Of a stretch of 9,440 nt of DNA, positions 1 through 7,151 are shown in pieces. The DNA lies in the NCBI GenBank assembly GCA_005792865.1, contig SXQR01000071.1, positions 1-9,440 of the forward strand, read 5' to 3'. The first letter of the stretch is position 1. Every line of letters starts with the position of its first letter. The notes under the pieces were generated by a model. It saw only the letters and a list, made by a program, of their open reading frames with translations, did not search any database and was not told the DNA's origin. A program made the position numbers and the translations under genes. The DNA is from Flavobacterium sp. (GTDB lineage Bacteria; Bacteroidota; Bacteroidia; Flavobacteriales; Flavobacteriaceae).

Positions 1-1806
1 GGTTATGTTGAGAGCGATGTGTTGGGGCGTCATTTCAGTATGTTTTATCCGACTGCAGATAGAGAATCAAGGCTACCCGAAAACCTCCTGAACGAAGCCG
101 AAAAAAACAACAGGGCTACCCATGAAGGCTGGCGTATCAAGAAAGACGGCAGCAGCTTTTGGGGCTCGGTGGTCATAACGGCGCTGCGGGATGACAATGG
201 AAAGGTCATCGGCTTCTCAAAACTGACACGGGACCTCACCACAAAAAGATCGGTGGAGGAAGCGCTTCAAAAACAAACCGCCGAACTCGAACACCGTAAC
301 GAGGATCTTCGCAAGAGCGAGGAGCGCTACCACCAAATGATCGCCGAGGTCGAGGACTATGCGATCATCCTATTGGACCTCGAGGGGACGATCCTGAATT
401 GGAACCGGGGCGCCGAGAAGATCAAGGGATATTCGGCAAAACAGGCGGTGGGCCGCAACTTCTCGATTTTTTACCGGAATGAAGACCTTGAATCGGGACT
501 TCCCCAAGAGCTGATCAATACTGCGAGGACGGAAAACAAGGCGTCGCACGAAGGTTGGCGCGTAAAACGTGACGGTTCGCTTTTTTGGGCATCGGTCGTC
601 ATCACGGCGCTACACGATCAGGAGGGAAAAATTTTCGGGTTTTCAAAAGTGACGCGTGACCTTACCGAGCGCAAGATGGCCGAGGAGCGCCAGCGGAGGT
701 TTTCGGACGAGCTGATGGCCAAAAGCGAGCTACTGAGGCTCAGCGAACAGCAATACCACCGCATGATTGCCGAAGTCGAGGAATATGCCATTATCCTCCT
801 GGGACTCGAGGGCACGATAATGAATTGGAACAAAGGTGCCGAAAAAATCAAGGGTTACAGCGAATCGGAAGCGCTGGGCCAGAATTTTTCCATTTTCTAC
901 ACGCCCGAAGACCGACTGGTCAACCTGCCCGAAACGATCCTCCGCGAGGCGCGTGAGCGGGGCAAGGCCATACACGAAGGTTGGCGGGTCAGGAAGGACG
1001 GTACCCGCTTTTGGGGAAGTACGGTCATCACCGCCCTGCACAGTGAAGAAGGCAAGGTCATCGGCTTTTCCAAGGTAACCAAGGACCTCTCCGAACGCAA
1101 GGCATATGAAGACCGCATCCGGCGACAGAACAAGCAGCTTGAGGAGTACGCTTATGTGGCGTCACACGATTTGCAGGAGCCGCTACGAAAAATCCAGGTG
1201 TTCTCGGAACTTCTTGAGGAGAACCTGGACAATAAGGAAGCTGCAAAAAAAAACCTGTCAAAAATCACGGCATCGGCTGCCAGAATGGGAAGCCTGATCC
1301 GGGATGTCCTGGCATATGCACAGGTGGGCGATTCGCGCGAACTCTTCGACAACGTCGATCTAAATCTTGTGCTTGCTAATATCGAAAGCGATTTTGAATT
1401 GACCCTTCGCGAAAAGAGCGGCAGGATCGTCTGCCAGAAGTTGCCTGTCCTTTATGCGTTGCCCATCCAGATCCAGCAACTTTTCTCAAACCTCATCAGC
1501 AACTCACTAAAATTCAGCGAGGCCAATCCCATCGTGGAAATCGTTTATGAAGGCCCTGTTCCTGGCAAACCCGATTGCCGCAGGATTTCGGTGCTGGACA
1601 ACGGAATCGGGATAAACCCCGATTTTGCCGATAAGGCGTTCAACATGTTCTCGCGGATGGACCGGAATCTGCCCGGTACCGGCATCGGCCTGGCACTTTG
1701 CAAAAAAATCGTGGAAACTCACGAAGGGGAACTGACGGTGCGGGCCCGCCAGGGTGGCGGTTCAAGATTTGACATCGACCTCCCTGCCAAACTCATCGTG
1801 GGTTAA
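1..1806 (+). CDS. Multi-PAS sensor histidine kinase (5' end outside window)
   Basis: Probably a cytoplasmic sensor kinase that autophosphorylates on His and passes the phosphate to an unidentified response regulator. The reading frame is open from base 1 (GYVESDVLG...), in phase with the later PAS repeats, so the GTG at 19 is not the true start. Counting residues from base 1: the tail of one PAS domain (1 to about 80), a helical linker rich in Glu/Arg, a second PAS (about 110-225), a second linker, a third PAS (about 252-367), then HisKA with ASHDLQEPL (phosphoacceptor His389, bases 1165-1167) and HATPase with an N box (NLISNSLKF, from 497), G1 DNGIG (533-537) and G2 GTGIGLAL (559-566). No membrane segment and no receiver domain is visible. 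The PAS copies are closely similar, indicating internal duplication; ligand and cofactor are unknown. The stop overlaps that of the convergent gene. The kinase assignment is firm; the pathway is not. Confidence 0.95.
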   Translation, partial: GYVESDVLGRHFSMFYPTADRESRLPENLLNEAEKNNRATHEGWRIKKDGSSFWGSVVITALRDDNGKVIGFSKLTRDLTTKRSVEEALQKQTAELEHRNEDLRKSEERYHQMIAEVEDYAIILLDLEGTILNWNRGAEKIKGYSAKQAVGRNFSIFYRNEDLESGLPQELINTARTENKASHEGWRVKRDGSLFWASVVITALHDQEGKIFGFSKVTRDLTERKMAEERQRRFSDELMAKSELLRLSEQQYHRMIAEVEEYAIILLGLEGTIMNWNKGAEKIKGYSESEALGQNFSIFYTPEDRLVNLPETILREARERGKAIHEGWRVRKDGTRFWGSTVITALHSEEGKVIGFSKVTKDLSERKAYEDRIRRQNKQLEEYAYVASHDLQEPLRKIQVFSELLEENLDNKEAAKKNLSKITASAARMGSLIRDVLAYAQVGDSRELFDNVDLNLVLANIESDFELTLREKSGRIVCQKLPVLYALPIQIQQLFSNLISNSLKFSEANPIVEIVYEGPVPGKPDCRRISVLDNGIGINPDFADKAFNMFSRMDRNLPGTGIGLALCKKIVETHEGELTVRARQGGGSRFDIDLPAKLIVG

Positions 1807-2159
1807 TTTTCTTCAACCAATTTTATCAGCACTTCCTTCCCTACCAGTTTCCGAACGGGCAATGCCTGCGATAGATGGCGGTAGGACTTGAAGTACAGCG
1901 TATCGTTGAGATCGGCCCGGATCGAGAAGGCACCGGTAGAATCGGTGCGGACAACATAGCGCTCGTCCTGGTACATCCTTAAATACTTTGAACGGTTTTC
2001 CTTGGGATCTTTCATCAGCCGCGAAAGCGTATCGTTGATGACGACTTCAATCGCGTTGAGGCCTTTACTCGAGTCGGTGGCGCGCCCGGTAATGGTAACT
2101 TTTTGTGCCGATGCGGTGAGCGCCAACAGGAATGCAAAAACGGTAAATTTCTTTTTCAT
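1803..2159 (-). CDS. Small secreted protein with carboxypeptidase-regulatory-like domain
   Basis: A 118-residue exported protein of unknown function. The chosen start at 2159 gives a textbook signal peptide: MKKK, a hydrophobic core (FTVFAFLLALT), and an ASA|QK cleavage site after residue 18. Extending 16 codons to 2207 would put an unlikely tail in front of it and run into the upstream gene. The mature part begins VTITGRATDSSKGLNAIEVVI and continues with TDSTGAFSIRADLNDTLYF. This resembles the CarboxypepD_reg-like beta-sandwich common in Bacteroidota envelope proteins: a G-x-V/A-x-D start, 'D..G.F' turns and a 'L.F...GY'-like strand. No lipobox Cys is present, so it should be periplasmic or associated with the outer membrane rather than a lipoprotein. 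It is last in the rpoN unit, 29 bp after the membrane protein gene. Fold assignment is by motif impression and is moderate. Confidence 0.8.
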   Translation of the reverse strand: MKKKFTVFAFLLALTASAQKVTITGRATDSSKGLNAIEVVINDTLSRLMKDPKENRSKYLRMYQDERYVVRTDSTGAFSIRADLNDTLYFKSYRHLSQALPVRKLVGKEVLIKLVEEN

Positions 2160-2188
2160 GCCCTTATAAACGCAAAAACCGCTCCCTT

Positions 2189-2803
2189 TTATACCCAATA
2201 ATACCAAAGTGCAACCTGCGGAAGCATCCCGGCAAAAAATCCAAGCGCCAGTTCCAGGTAATCGTGGGCCTTCATATAGAGTCTGGATGAGGCCACGAAT
2301 CCCGTAACGACAAACAGGAACGCGATGGTGTCAGCGAGGTTCACGCGGTTATGGAATGAAATCCCGACAACGAAAAAAATCAGCCCGGCCATGCCCATCA
2401 TGTGCAGGCTGATCCGCCAGTTCCTGAAAGCAGCCAGAAGCGCGGTCATTGTCGAGAACATGACGCCAAGGAAAAAAAAGTAAAGTTCGGGCATCCGCTC
2501 AAGGGTCACGCTCTGCCTCAGAAGGATGTAAATGAGGATGACATGAACAACAAGCGGCGCCCGCCGTTGTCCCACATCCTCCACCATTACCGAATCGATT
2601 CGCCCCAATGTACGGAGCAGGAAGTAAAAACAAATCGGGATCAAAACCAGGATGATGCAAACCTGGATGAGCAGCAGGTATTTTTCGGACGGCAGCAAAA
2701 AATGCTGGTCGAGAATCAGGGCGTACAAGACCGCGAACAGCGGAATCAATAACGGATGGAACAGATAAGAAAATACGGGAAGGATTCGCTTGAGGCCGCC
2801 CAT
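2189..2803 (-). CDS. Polytopic membrane protein, degenerate PAP2-like
   Basis: A 204-residue inner-membrane protein with about six hydrophobic spans and little soluble sequence. Three segments recall the PAP2 (type 2 phosphatidic acid phosphatase) signature: VEDVGQRRAPL near residue 75-84 (motif 1-like, Arg followed by Ala-Pro rather than Arg-Pro), RISLHMMG with His134 (motif 2-like, without PSGH), and SRLYMKAHDYLE at 173-184 (motif 3-like SRx5Hx3D, but ending in Glu). Related Bacteroidota proteins are sometimes annotated as PAP2 or PA-phosphatase, but catalytic activity cannot be assumed. I chose ATG at 2803, whose A is the last base of the rpoN stop (TGATG). A GTG one codon upstream (2806) would give a 4-bp overlap and is equally possible. 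Either way it is probably translationally coupled to rpoN. The alternative is a plain unknown membrane protein. Confidence 0.85.
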   Translation of the reverse strand: MGGLKRILPVFSYLFHPLLIPLFAVLYALILDQHFLLPSEKYLLLIQVCIILVLIPICFYFLLRTLGRIDSVMVEDVGQRRAPLVVHVILIYILLRQSVTLERMPELYFFFLGVMFSTMTALLAAFRNWRISLHMMGMAGLIFFVVGISFHNRVNLADTIAFLFVVTGFVASSRLYMKAHDYLELALGFFAGMLPQVALWYYWV

Positions 2804-4272
2804 CACATTTTCCTGCGAAGCCTCGCTACCGGGATATCGAGTTGCTCCCTGTATTTCGCGATTGTCCGGCGCGCGATGGGATAGCCTTTTTCCTTGAGGA
2901 TTTCGGCAAGCTGGTCGTCGGGGAGCGGCTTGCTCTTGTCCTCGTCTTCGATAACATCCTTAAGGATCTTCTTGATTTCCAGTGTAGAAACTTCCTCGCC
3001 CTGGTCATTCACCATCGCCTCGCTGAAAAATTCCTTGATGAGCTTGGTGCCGTACGGCGTATCGACATACTTGCTGTTGGCCACGCGGGAAATCGTCGAG
3101 ATATCGAGGCCCACCATATCGGCAATGTCCTTGAGGATCATCGGTCGCAACTTTGTCTCGTCGCCGTCGAGGAAATATTCGCGCTGATATTGCATGATGG
3201 CGTTCATCGTGACAAAGAGCGTCTCATTGCGCTGGCGGATCGCGTCGATGAACCACTTCGCCGAATCGAGCTTCTGCTTGATGAACATCACCGCATCGCG
3301 TTGGGCGCTGGATTTCTCACGCGACTCCTTGTAGGTCTGCATCATGTCCTTGTATTCCCGGGACACGTGCAGTGTCGGGGCATTGCGCCCGTTCAACGTG
3401 AGCTCGAGTTCGCCTTCGTTGATCCTGATCGCAAAATCCGGGACGACGTGTTCCACAAGCCGGGTCGTGTTCCCAGTAAACGAGTTGCCGGGTTTCGGGT
3501 TGAGCTTCTCGATTTCCTCGATCGCTTTCTTGAGTTGTTCGTGCGTCACGCCAAATTTTGACTGCAACTTATCGTAATGTTTCTTGGTGAAAGCCTCGAA
3601 TTGGTTTTCCACGATGTCAAGCGCCAGCCCAACCGATTCGGTCGGGGTCTTGTGCTTGAGCTGCAGCACAAGGCATTCCTGAAGGTCACGTGCGCCCACG
3701 CCGGCAGGCTCGAGTTCGTGAATGACGTGCAGGATGCGTTCGACTGTTTTTTCGTCGGCGTAAATGCCCTGCGTAAAGGCCATGTCGTCCACGATGTCGG
3801 GAATGCTGCGCCTGATGTAGCCCATGTCATCGATGCTGCCCACGAGGTATTCGGCAATCTCGCGGTCGTCTTCAGACAGGATGAAAGTGTTGAGCTGGTT
3901 GAGCAAATCCTGGTGGAAGGTCACCGGCGAGGCCAAAGGCGATTCGCGGACTTCGTCATCGTCGCTGTAATTGTTCGCGTGGAGTTTGTAATCGGGGGTC
4001 TCGTCGCTGCTCAGGTATTCGTCGATGTTGATGTCCTCGGTATCGATGTGCTCGCCATCGTCATAATCGTCATACTCCTCCTCCTGCGAGAATTCGTCCT
4101 TTTCATATTCCTCCTCTTCCTCTTTGCCCGATTCCAGCGCCGGATTCTCGTTCATCTCTTCCTTAAGCCGCTGTTCAAATGCCTGCGTGGGGAGCTGGAT
4201 CAGCTTCATGAGCTGGATCTGCTGCGGAGAAAGTTTTTGGGAAAGCTTGAGGTTTAATGACTGCTTGAGCAT
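2803..4272 (-). CDS. rpoN: RNA polymerase sigma-54 factor
   Basis: Sigma-54 directs RNA polymerase to -24/-12 promoters and needs an AAA+ enhancer-binding activator to open them. At 489 residues it has the family's normal length and all its regions. Region I is Gln/Leu-rich (LKLSQKLSPQQIQLMKLIQLP, residues 8-28, the activator-contact segment). A very acidic region II follows, with runs of Glu and Asp. Next come the core-binding domain (IAEYLVGSIDDMGYI and following), a helix-turn-helix near 381-400 (KDIADMVGLDISTISRVANS), and the RpoN box ARRTIAKYRE at 467-476 (the usual ARRTVAKYRE with Val to Ile), which reads the -24 element. ATG at 4272 begins MLKQSLNLKLSQ, standard for the family. The gene leads a three-gene minus-strand unit. 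A TAACTTTA sequence (minus strand, 4314-4307) resembles a -7 element, but no suitably spaced TTG precedes it. No enhancer-binding protein gene is in the window. Confidence 0.98.
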   Translation of the reverse strand: MLKQSLNLKLSQKLSPQQIQLMKLIQLPTQAFEQRLKEEMNENPALESGKEEEEEYEKDEFSQEEEYDDYDDGEHIDTEDINIDEYLSSDETPDYKLHANNYSDDDEVRESPLASPVTFHQDLLNQLNTFILSEDDREIAEYLVGSIDDMGYIRRSIPDIVDDMAFTQGIYADEKTVERILHVIHELEPAGVGARDLQECLVLQLKHKTPTESVGLALDIVENQFEAFTKKHYDKLQSKFGVTHEQLKKAIEEIEKLNPKPGNSFTGNTTRLVEHVVPDFAIRINEGELELTLNGRNAPTLHVSREYKDMMQTYKESREKSSAQRDAVMFIKQKLDSAKWFIDAIRQRNETLFVTMNAIMQYQREYFLDGDETKLRPMILKDIADMVGLDISTISRVANSKYVDTPYGTKLIKEFFSEAMVNDQGEEVSTLEIKKILKDVIEDEDKSKPLPDDQLAEILKEKGYPIARRTIAKYREQLDIPVARLRRKM

Positions 4273-4384
4273 AAAAATTTGTTTCGGCCCGATGATTTCG
4301 GTGACATAAAGTTAAGCAAAATTGGCAAAAGACGACCGAAAAATCAACACGCCGAAAAGTGAAAATTTTCTTTAATTTTAGATC

Positions 4385-4756
4385 ATGAACATTGAAGAAT
4401 TCCACACCGTCTGCTCCTCGCTCCCCGGCGTTACCGAGCACTTCCCGTTCGATTCCGATACCCTGGTCTTCAAGGTTGGCGGCAAAATGTTCGCGCTCAC
4501 CTCGCTGGCCGAATGGGAACGCGGCAATCCCTCGGCAAACCTCAAATGCGATCCGGAACGCGCCACCGAGCTGCGCCTCGAATACGATGGCATCACGCCC
4601 GGTTACCACATGAGCAAAGTCCATTGGAATACCGTGAGCGCCGGTTCGGACGTGCCGCAGTCGCTCTTCGTGGAACTGATCCGCGATTCATATGAACTGG
4701 TCCGCGTGGGCCTTCCAAAGAAAATCCAGGCCGAAATTGCCGCGTCCGCCAAATGA
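4385..4756 (+). CDS. MmcQ/YjbR family protein
   Basis: A 123-residue protein of the MmcQ/YjbR family, whose members adopt a compact CyaY-like or double-wing DNA-binding fold and lack a firmly established function. Family traits visible are the start MNIEEFHTVCSSLPGVTEHFPFD, a central VFKVGGKMFALTSL strand pair, the NLKCDPERATELRLEYDGITPGYHMSK segment, the KVHWNTV motif near residue 78-84, and the closing DSYELVRVGLPKK helix. The length is typical. ATG at 4385 is the only sensible start. It lies 112 bp from the divergent rpoN start, and TAATTTTA at 4373-4380 is a near match to a -7 element, but too close to the ATG for confidence. It is followed 31 bp later by the PH/SHOCT gene, which has its own promoter-like signal, so the two need not be co-transcribed. 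Confidence 0.93.
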   Translation: MNIEEFHTVCSSLPGVTEHFPFDSDTLVFKVGGKMFALTSLAEWERGNPSANLKCDPERATELRLEYDGITPGYHMSKVHWNTVSAGSDVPQSLFVELIRDSYELVRVGLPKKIQAEIAASAK

Positions 4757-4771
4757 ATTTCGCTAAATTTG
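4737..4771 (+). promoter_or_regulatory. Putative Bacteroidota-type promoter for the PH/SHOCT gene
   Basis: TAAATTTG at 4764-4771 is an exact match to the Bacteroidota -7 consensus TAnnTTTG. A TTG at 4737-4739 could be the -33 element, but the 24-bp spacer is one base longer than the usual 17-23 range. Transcription would start a few bases after 4771, leaving a leader of roughly ten bases before the ATG at 4788. The -33 element lies inside the 3' end of the upstream MmcQ/YjbR gene. Confidence 0.5.
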
Positions 4772-4787
4772 TATCAATCGAATCGCC

Positions 4788-5519
4788 ATGAAAGACCAGT
4801 TGAAAAATTTCCTTAACGAGGAACAGGACCCGAGGGCCGTTGAAAAAATTGCAGGAAAATTGGAAGATTTGCTCATGAAGGACGAGGAAATTGCCTACAT
4901 CGGCGTCCAAAAGAAACCCGCCATTACCGTATTTCCCGATGCCATCGCGCTCACCAACAGGCGTATCATCGTGTGCCGTCCCAAGAATCTCGGGCTTTCG
5001 CTGGATTTCACCGATTATACCTGGGATGAGATTACGGGAACCATCGTCAAGGAAAACATCCTGGGTTCGGAATTTTCCTTCTCGACCCGCACCGGCATCA
5101 ACGTTTCCATGGAATACCTGCCAAAGGCCCAGGCACGAAAGATTTATGCGTTTGCGCGCGAACAGGCCGATGCGTTAAAGGGCAATTTGGCGCAACCTCC
5201 TGCACCTGAACAGATCGTGCAGGTAGACCCGGAAATGGATGCGGCGGACGAAATGGCACAAGCTGATCCCATTATTGACGAGGCCCCGCCGGCATTCGCG
5301 GAGATTCCCGTTCCGCAGTCCGGTTACCGTGACGAGAAGCAACATCCTGATTTCGATATCGATTCGGAAGCCGATAACATTCGCGAGAAGGCGCTTTCCG
5401 GGCTTTCGCAAGAAGAATTGTTCGCCAAACTGCAGAATTACAAGAAACTGCTGGACAACGGCCTCATCGTCCAAAGCGAATACGATGCCCTGAAAAAAGA
5501 AGTCTTGAGTTACCTATAA
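4788..5519 (+). CDS. PH-like domain (YokE type) and SHOCT domain protein
   Basis: A 243-residue soluble protein of unknown role. Residues about 30-130 look like a bacterial PH-like domain of the YokE type: EDLLMKDEEIAYIGVQ, then DAIALTNRRIIVCRPK (the 'alTnrRii' strand is diagnostic), DYTWDEITGTIVKE, and FSTRTGINVSMEYLPKAQARKIYAFA. A low-complexity Pro/Ala/Asp/Glu linker (about 140-200) follows. The last 37 residues (207-243, SQEELFAKLQNYKKLLDNGLI and following) form a SHOCT domain, a short C-terminal helical hairpin often paired with membrane-binding or PH domains and thought to mediate oligomerisation. There is no signal peptide or membrane segment. ATG at 4788 fits the promoter-like TAAATTTG 16 bp upstream. 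The 3' end overlaps the convergent ATL gene by 6 bp. Domain calls are from characteristic strands, so function remains open. Confidence 0.92.
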   Translation: MKDQLKNFLNEEQDPRAVEKIAGKLEDLLMKDEEIAYIGVQKKPAITVFPDAIALTNRRIIVCRPKNLGLSLDFTDYTWDEITGTIVKENILGSEFSFSTRTGINVSMEYLPKAQARKIYAFAREQADALKGNLAQPPAPEQIVQVDPEMDAADEMAQADPIIDEAPPAFAEIPVPQSGYRDEKQHPDFDIDSEADNIREKALSGLSQEELFAKLQNYKKLLDNGLIVQSEYDALKKEVLSYL

Positions 5520-5837
5520 TTCAGGTTTCCAGAGCAGCCGGTCAAATTCGGCCACTTTATTTCCCTCGACACGCACGCCCTCGCTTTCGAGCAATTGCTG
5601 CATCAGGTTGGTCCCGCCAAAATGGTGCTTCCCGGACAACAGCCCCACGCGGTTGACCACACGGTGCGCCGGCACGTCCTCACGCCCGTGCGAGGCATTC
5701 ATCGCCCAGCCCACCATCCGCGCGGAACCTTTTGCGCCCAAAACTTCGGCGATCGCGCCATAGGTGGTGACCCTGCCATACGGAATGCGGGCAGCCACCT
5801 GGTAAACGCGCTCAAAGAAATTCTCGTCGGCACTCAC
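5514..5837 (-). CDS. Alkyltransferase-like (ATL) protein, MGMT family, active-site Cys replaced by Ala
   Basis: A 107-residue protein equal to the C-terminal DNA-binding domain of O6-methylguanine-DNA methyltransferase, without the N-terminal domain. It opens FFERVYQVAARIPYGRVTTYGAIAEVLG and has ARMVGWAMN. Tyr26 and Arg40 fit the base-flipping Tyr and Arg-finger positions. The catalytic PCHR motif is PAHR here (residues 56-59, Ala57), followed by RVVNRVGLLSG. Without the Cys it cannot accept alkyl groups. Known ATL proteins (E. coli YbaZ, S. pombe Atl1) bind O6-alkylguanine and pass it to nucleotide excision repair, and I infer that role here. I chose GTG at 5837, which overlaps the LysE-family stop as GTGA. 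A TTG at 5843 would add two codons. It is the last gene of the trmB unit. Confidence 0.93.
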   Translation of the reverse strand: MSADENFFERVYQVAARIPYGRVTTYGAIAEVLGAKGSARMVGWAMNASHGREDVPAHRVVNRVGLLSGKHHFGGTNLMQQLLESEGVRVEGNKVAEFDRLLWKPEL

Positions 5838-6463
5838 AGCCAATAGTATTCGATGATGTTGTACAGGGTTATAAGCGATACGAAGCCCGTGATCGTGCCG
5901 ATGATGTAGTTCATGTTCCGAAGGATAAACTGGGTGCGGTCCTCAAGTTTCTTGAAAAAGGCGATGTAGCAGTAAAATCCAAAATAGGCACCAATCCCTG
6001 CGCCGAGCACAAACGGCGGAATGTCGCTCCGAAACTGGAAATAGCCATATGACGACAGCGTAATGCTGACGAAGACGAAGAACGGAATCGGGAAGAAGTT
6101 GAGTGCCGAGAGAAGCATCCCAAGAAAGAAACGGCTGCGTTTGCTGTGCAATTTAAGCTCTTTGACGGGTGGGGCATGCTGCCCGCGCCAGAGGAAGAAG
6201 ACGGTCAATCCCACGAAAATCGCAAGCCCGATCTCGCGCAGCAATACCACGACATCCGGATTCCGGTCGATAAATTTGGCAAATACAAGGGCGAGGTACG
6301 TTTGCACAAGGACGATGGCCGTGGCGCCACCGGCAAAGATCAAGGCACGGGTACGGCCTTCGTTCACGCTCACCTTTGCCGCCGTCATGTTGATCAGGCC
6401 CGGCGGAGTAATACCTGCCGATGCCGTGACAATTCCAAGGAACAAAGGCAGCGTATAGCCCAT
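5834..6463 (-). CDS. LysE/RhtB-family transporter
   Basis: A 209-residue inner-membrane protein of the LysE superfamily, whose characterised members export amino acids (Lys, Arg, Thr, homoserine lactone) using the proton gradient. The N-terminus LPLFLGIVTASAGITPPGLIN carries the family's Pro-Gly-rich first-helix motif, followed by the cytoplasmic MTAAKVSVNEGRTRAL segment and a second helix. About six hydrophobic spans are visible, with a basic loop (KELKLHSKRSRFF) after the third. The aromatic-rich middle (SALNFFPIPFFVFVSITLSS) contains the conserved Asn/Pro region. The substrate cannot be told from sequence. ATG at 6463 lies 2 bp after the trmB stop, and the stop overlaps the ATL start. All three genes are therefore probably translated from one message, though no functional link between them is obvious. 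Confidence 0.92.
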   Translation of the reverse strand: MGYTLPLFLGIVTASAGITPPGLINMTAAKVSVNEGRTRALIFAGGATAIVLVQTYLALVFAKFIDRNPDVVVLLREIGLAIFVGLTVFFLWRGQHAPPVKELKLHSKRSRFFLGMLLSALNFFPIPFFVFVSITLSSYGYFQFRSDIPPFVLGAGIGAYFGFYCYIAFFKKLEDRTQFILRNMNYIIGTITGFVSLITLYNIIEYYWL

Positions 6464-6465
6464 TG

Positions 6466-7137
6466 TCAGTTGATTTTGAACCGAATATACGTAATCGGCT
6501 TGTTAACTTCCAAAGATTGCTGCTCGTAGAATGTCTGGATCTCAGTCACTTCGGACGGAGCGCCCTCATTGCGGTAAATATTGTGGTTCGCATAAAGCAC
6601 TTCGCAGCCCATTCCGTGCAGGAGTCCAAGTGTGTAGCCGTGCATGAATTCGCTGTCGGTCTTCAGGTGCATGAGGCCGCCTGGCTTAAGTATCCTTTTA
6701 TACAGCTCGAGAAATTGCGCGTTGGTCATCCGGTGCTTGGTGCGCTTGTACTTGATTTGCGGATCGGGAAAGGTGATCCAGATTTCATCGACCTCGCCGG
6801 TTGCGAAAACCTTGTCAATGAGCTCGATCTGCGTGCGGACAAATGCCACATTTGAGATGCCCTCCTCAACGGCCGTCTTGGCGCCGCGCCAAAACCTCGC
6901 GCCCTTGATATCGATCCCAATGAAATTTTTGTGGGGAAACCGTTTGGCCAGGCCAATGCTGTATTCGCCTTTGCCGCAACCCAGCTCGAGTACCAGCGGG
7001 TTGTCGTTCCCAAATGCGGCGCGCCATTGCCCTCTTTGCGCAAGCGATCCGTCCAACAATTCCTCCCGCGTTGGCTGGTAGACATTGCCAAACGTTTCGT
7101 TCTCTTTGAATCGTTTCAGTTTATTCTTACTTCCCAC
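6466..7137 (-). CDS. trmB: tRNA (guanine-N7-)-methyltransferase
   Basis: Methylates N7 of G46 in the variable loop of tRNA using S-adenosylmethionine. The 223-residue sequence has a class I SAM fold. Motif I is LVLELGCGKGEY (ELGCGKG at 51-57), and GIDIKGARFWRGA (74-86) contacts the cofactor. The family-specific ITFPDPQIKYKRTKHRM follows (FPDP at 123-126, usually FPDPWxKxRHxKRR), then LKTDSEFM (158-165) and TEIQTFYEQQ (198-207) near the C-terminus, which holds the catalytic Thr/Glu region. The start is GTG at 7137, giving MGSKNKLKRFKENETF, the standard N-terminus in Flavobacterium relatives. An ATG two bases upstream is out of frame. A promoter-like sequence with correct spacing lies just upstream. 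It is first of a tight three-gene unit. Confidence 0.97.
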   Translation of the reverse strand: MGSKNKLKRFKENETFGNVYQPTREELLDGSLAQRGQWRAAFGNDNPLVLELGCGKGEYSIGLAKRFPHKNFIGIDIKGARFWRGAKTAVEEGISNVAFVRTQIELIDKVFATGEVDEIWITFPDPQIKYKRTKHRMTNAQFLELYKRILKPGGLMHLKTDSEFMHGYTLGLLHGMGCEVLYANHNIYRNEGAPSEVTEIQTFYEQQSLEVNKPITYIRFKIN

Positions 7138-7151
7138 ATTTAATATTTTGG

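Noticed and set aside
1803..2207. Longer start (2207) for the small secreted protein
   Set aside because: It would overlap the end of the upstream membrane-protein gene and hide a textbook signal peptide that begins at 2159.
2402..2752. 116-codon plus-strand open frame opposite the PAP2-like gene
   Set aside because: A polar, low-complexity product antisense to a clear multi-span membrane protein in the same operon frame. It is a by-product of composition.
2842..4257. Two long plus-strand open frames (239 and 226 codons) opposite rpoN
   Set aside because: They are exact antisense to a full-length, motif-complete sigma-54 gene. The hydrophobic runs in the second one are simply the complement of the Glu/Asp-rich region II. 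No family features are visible.
4273..4384. Possible sigma-54 (-24/-12) promoter or autoregulatory site upstream of rpoN, suggested by TTGGCA at 4322-4327
   Set aside because: The required GG-N10-GC spacing is not met on either strand. The 7138-7200 gap, which also has TTGGC on both strands, fails the same test.
6063..6855. Several plus-strand open frames opposite the LysE-family and trmB genes
   Set aside because: They overlap each other and the motif-rich minus-strand genes, and no recognisable domain is present.
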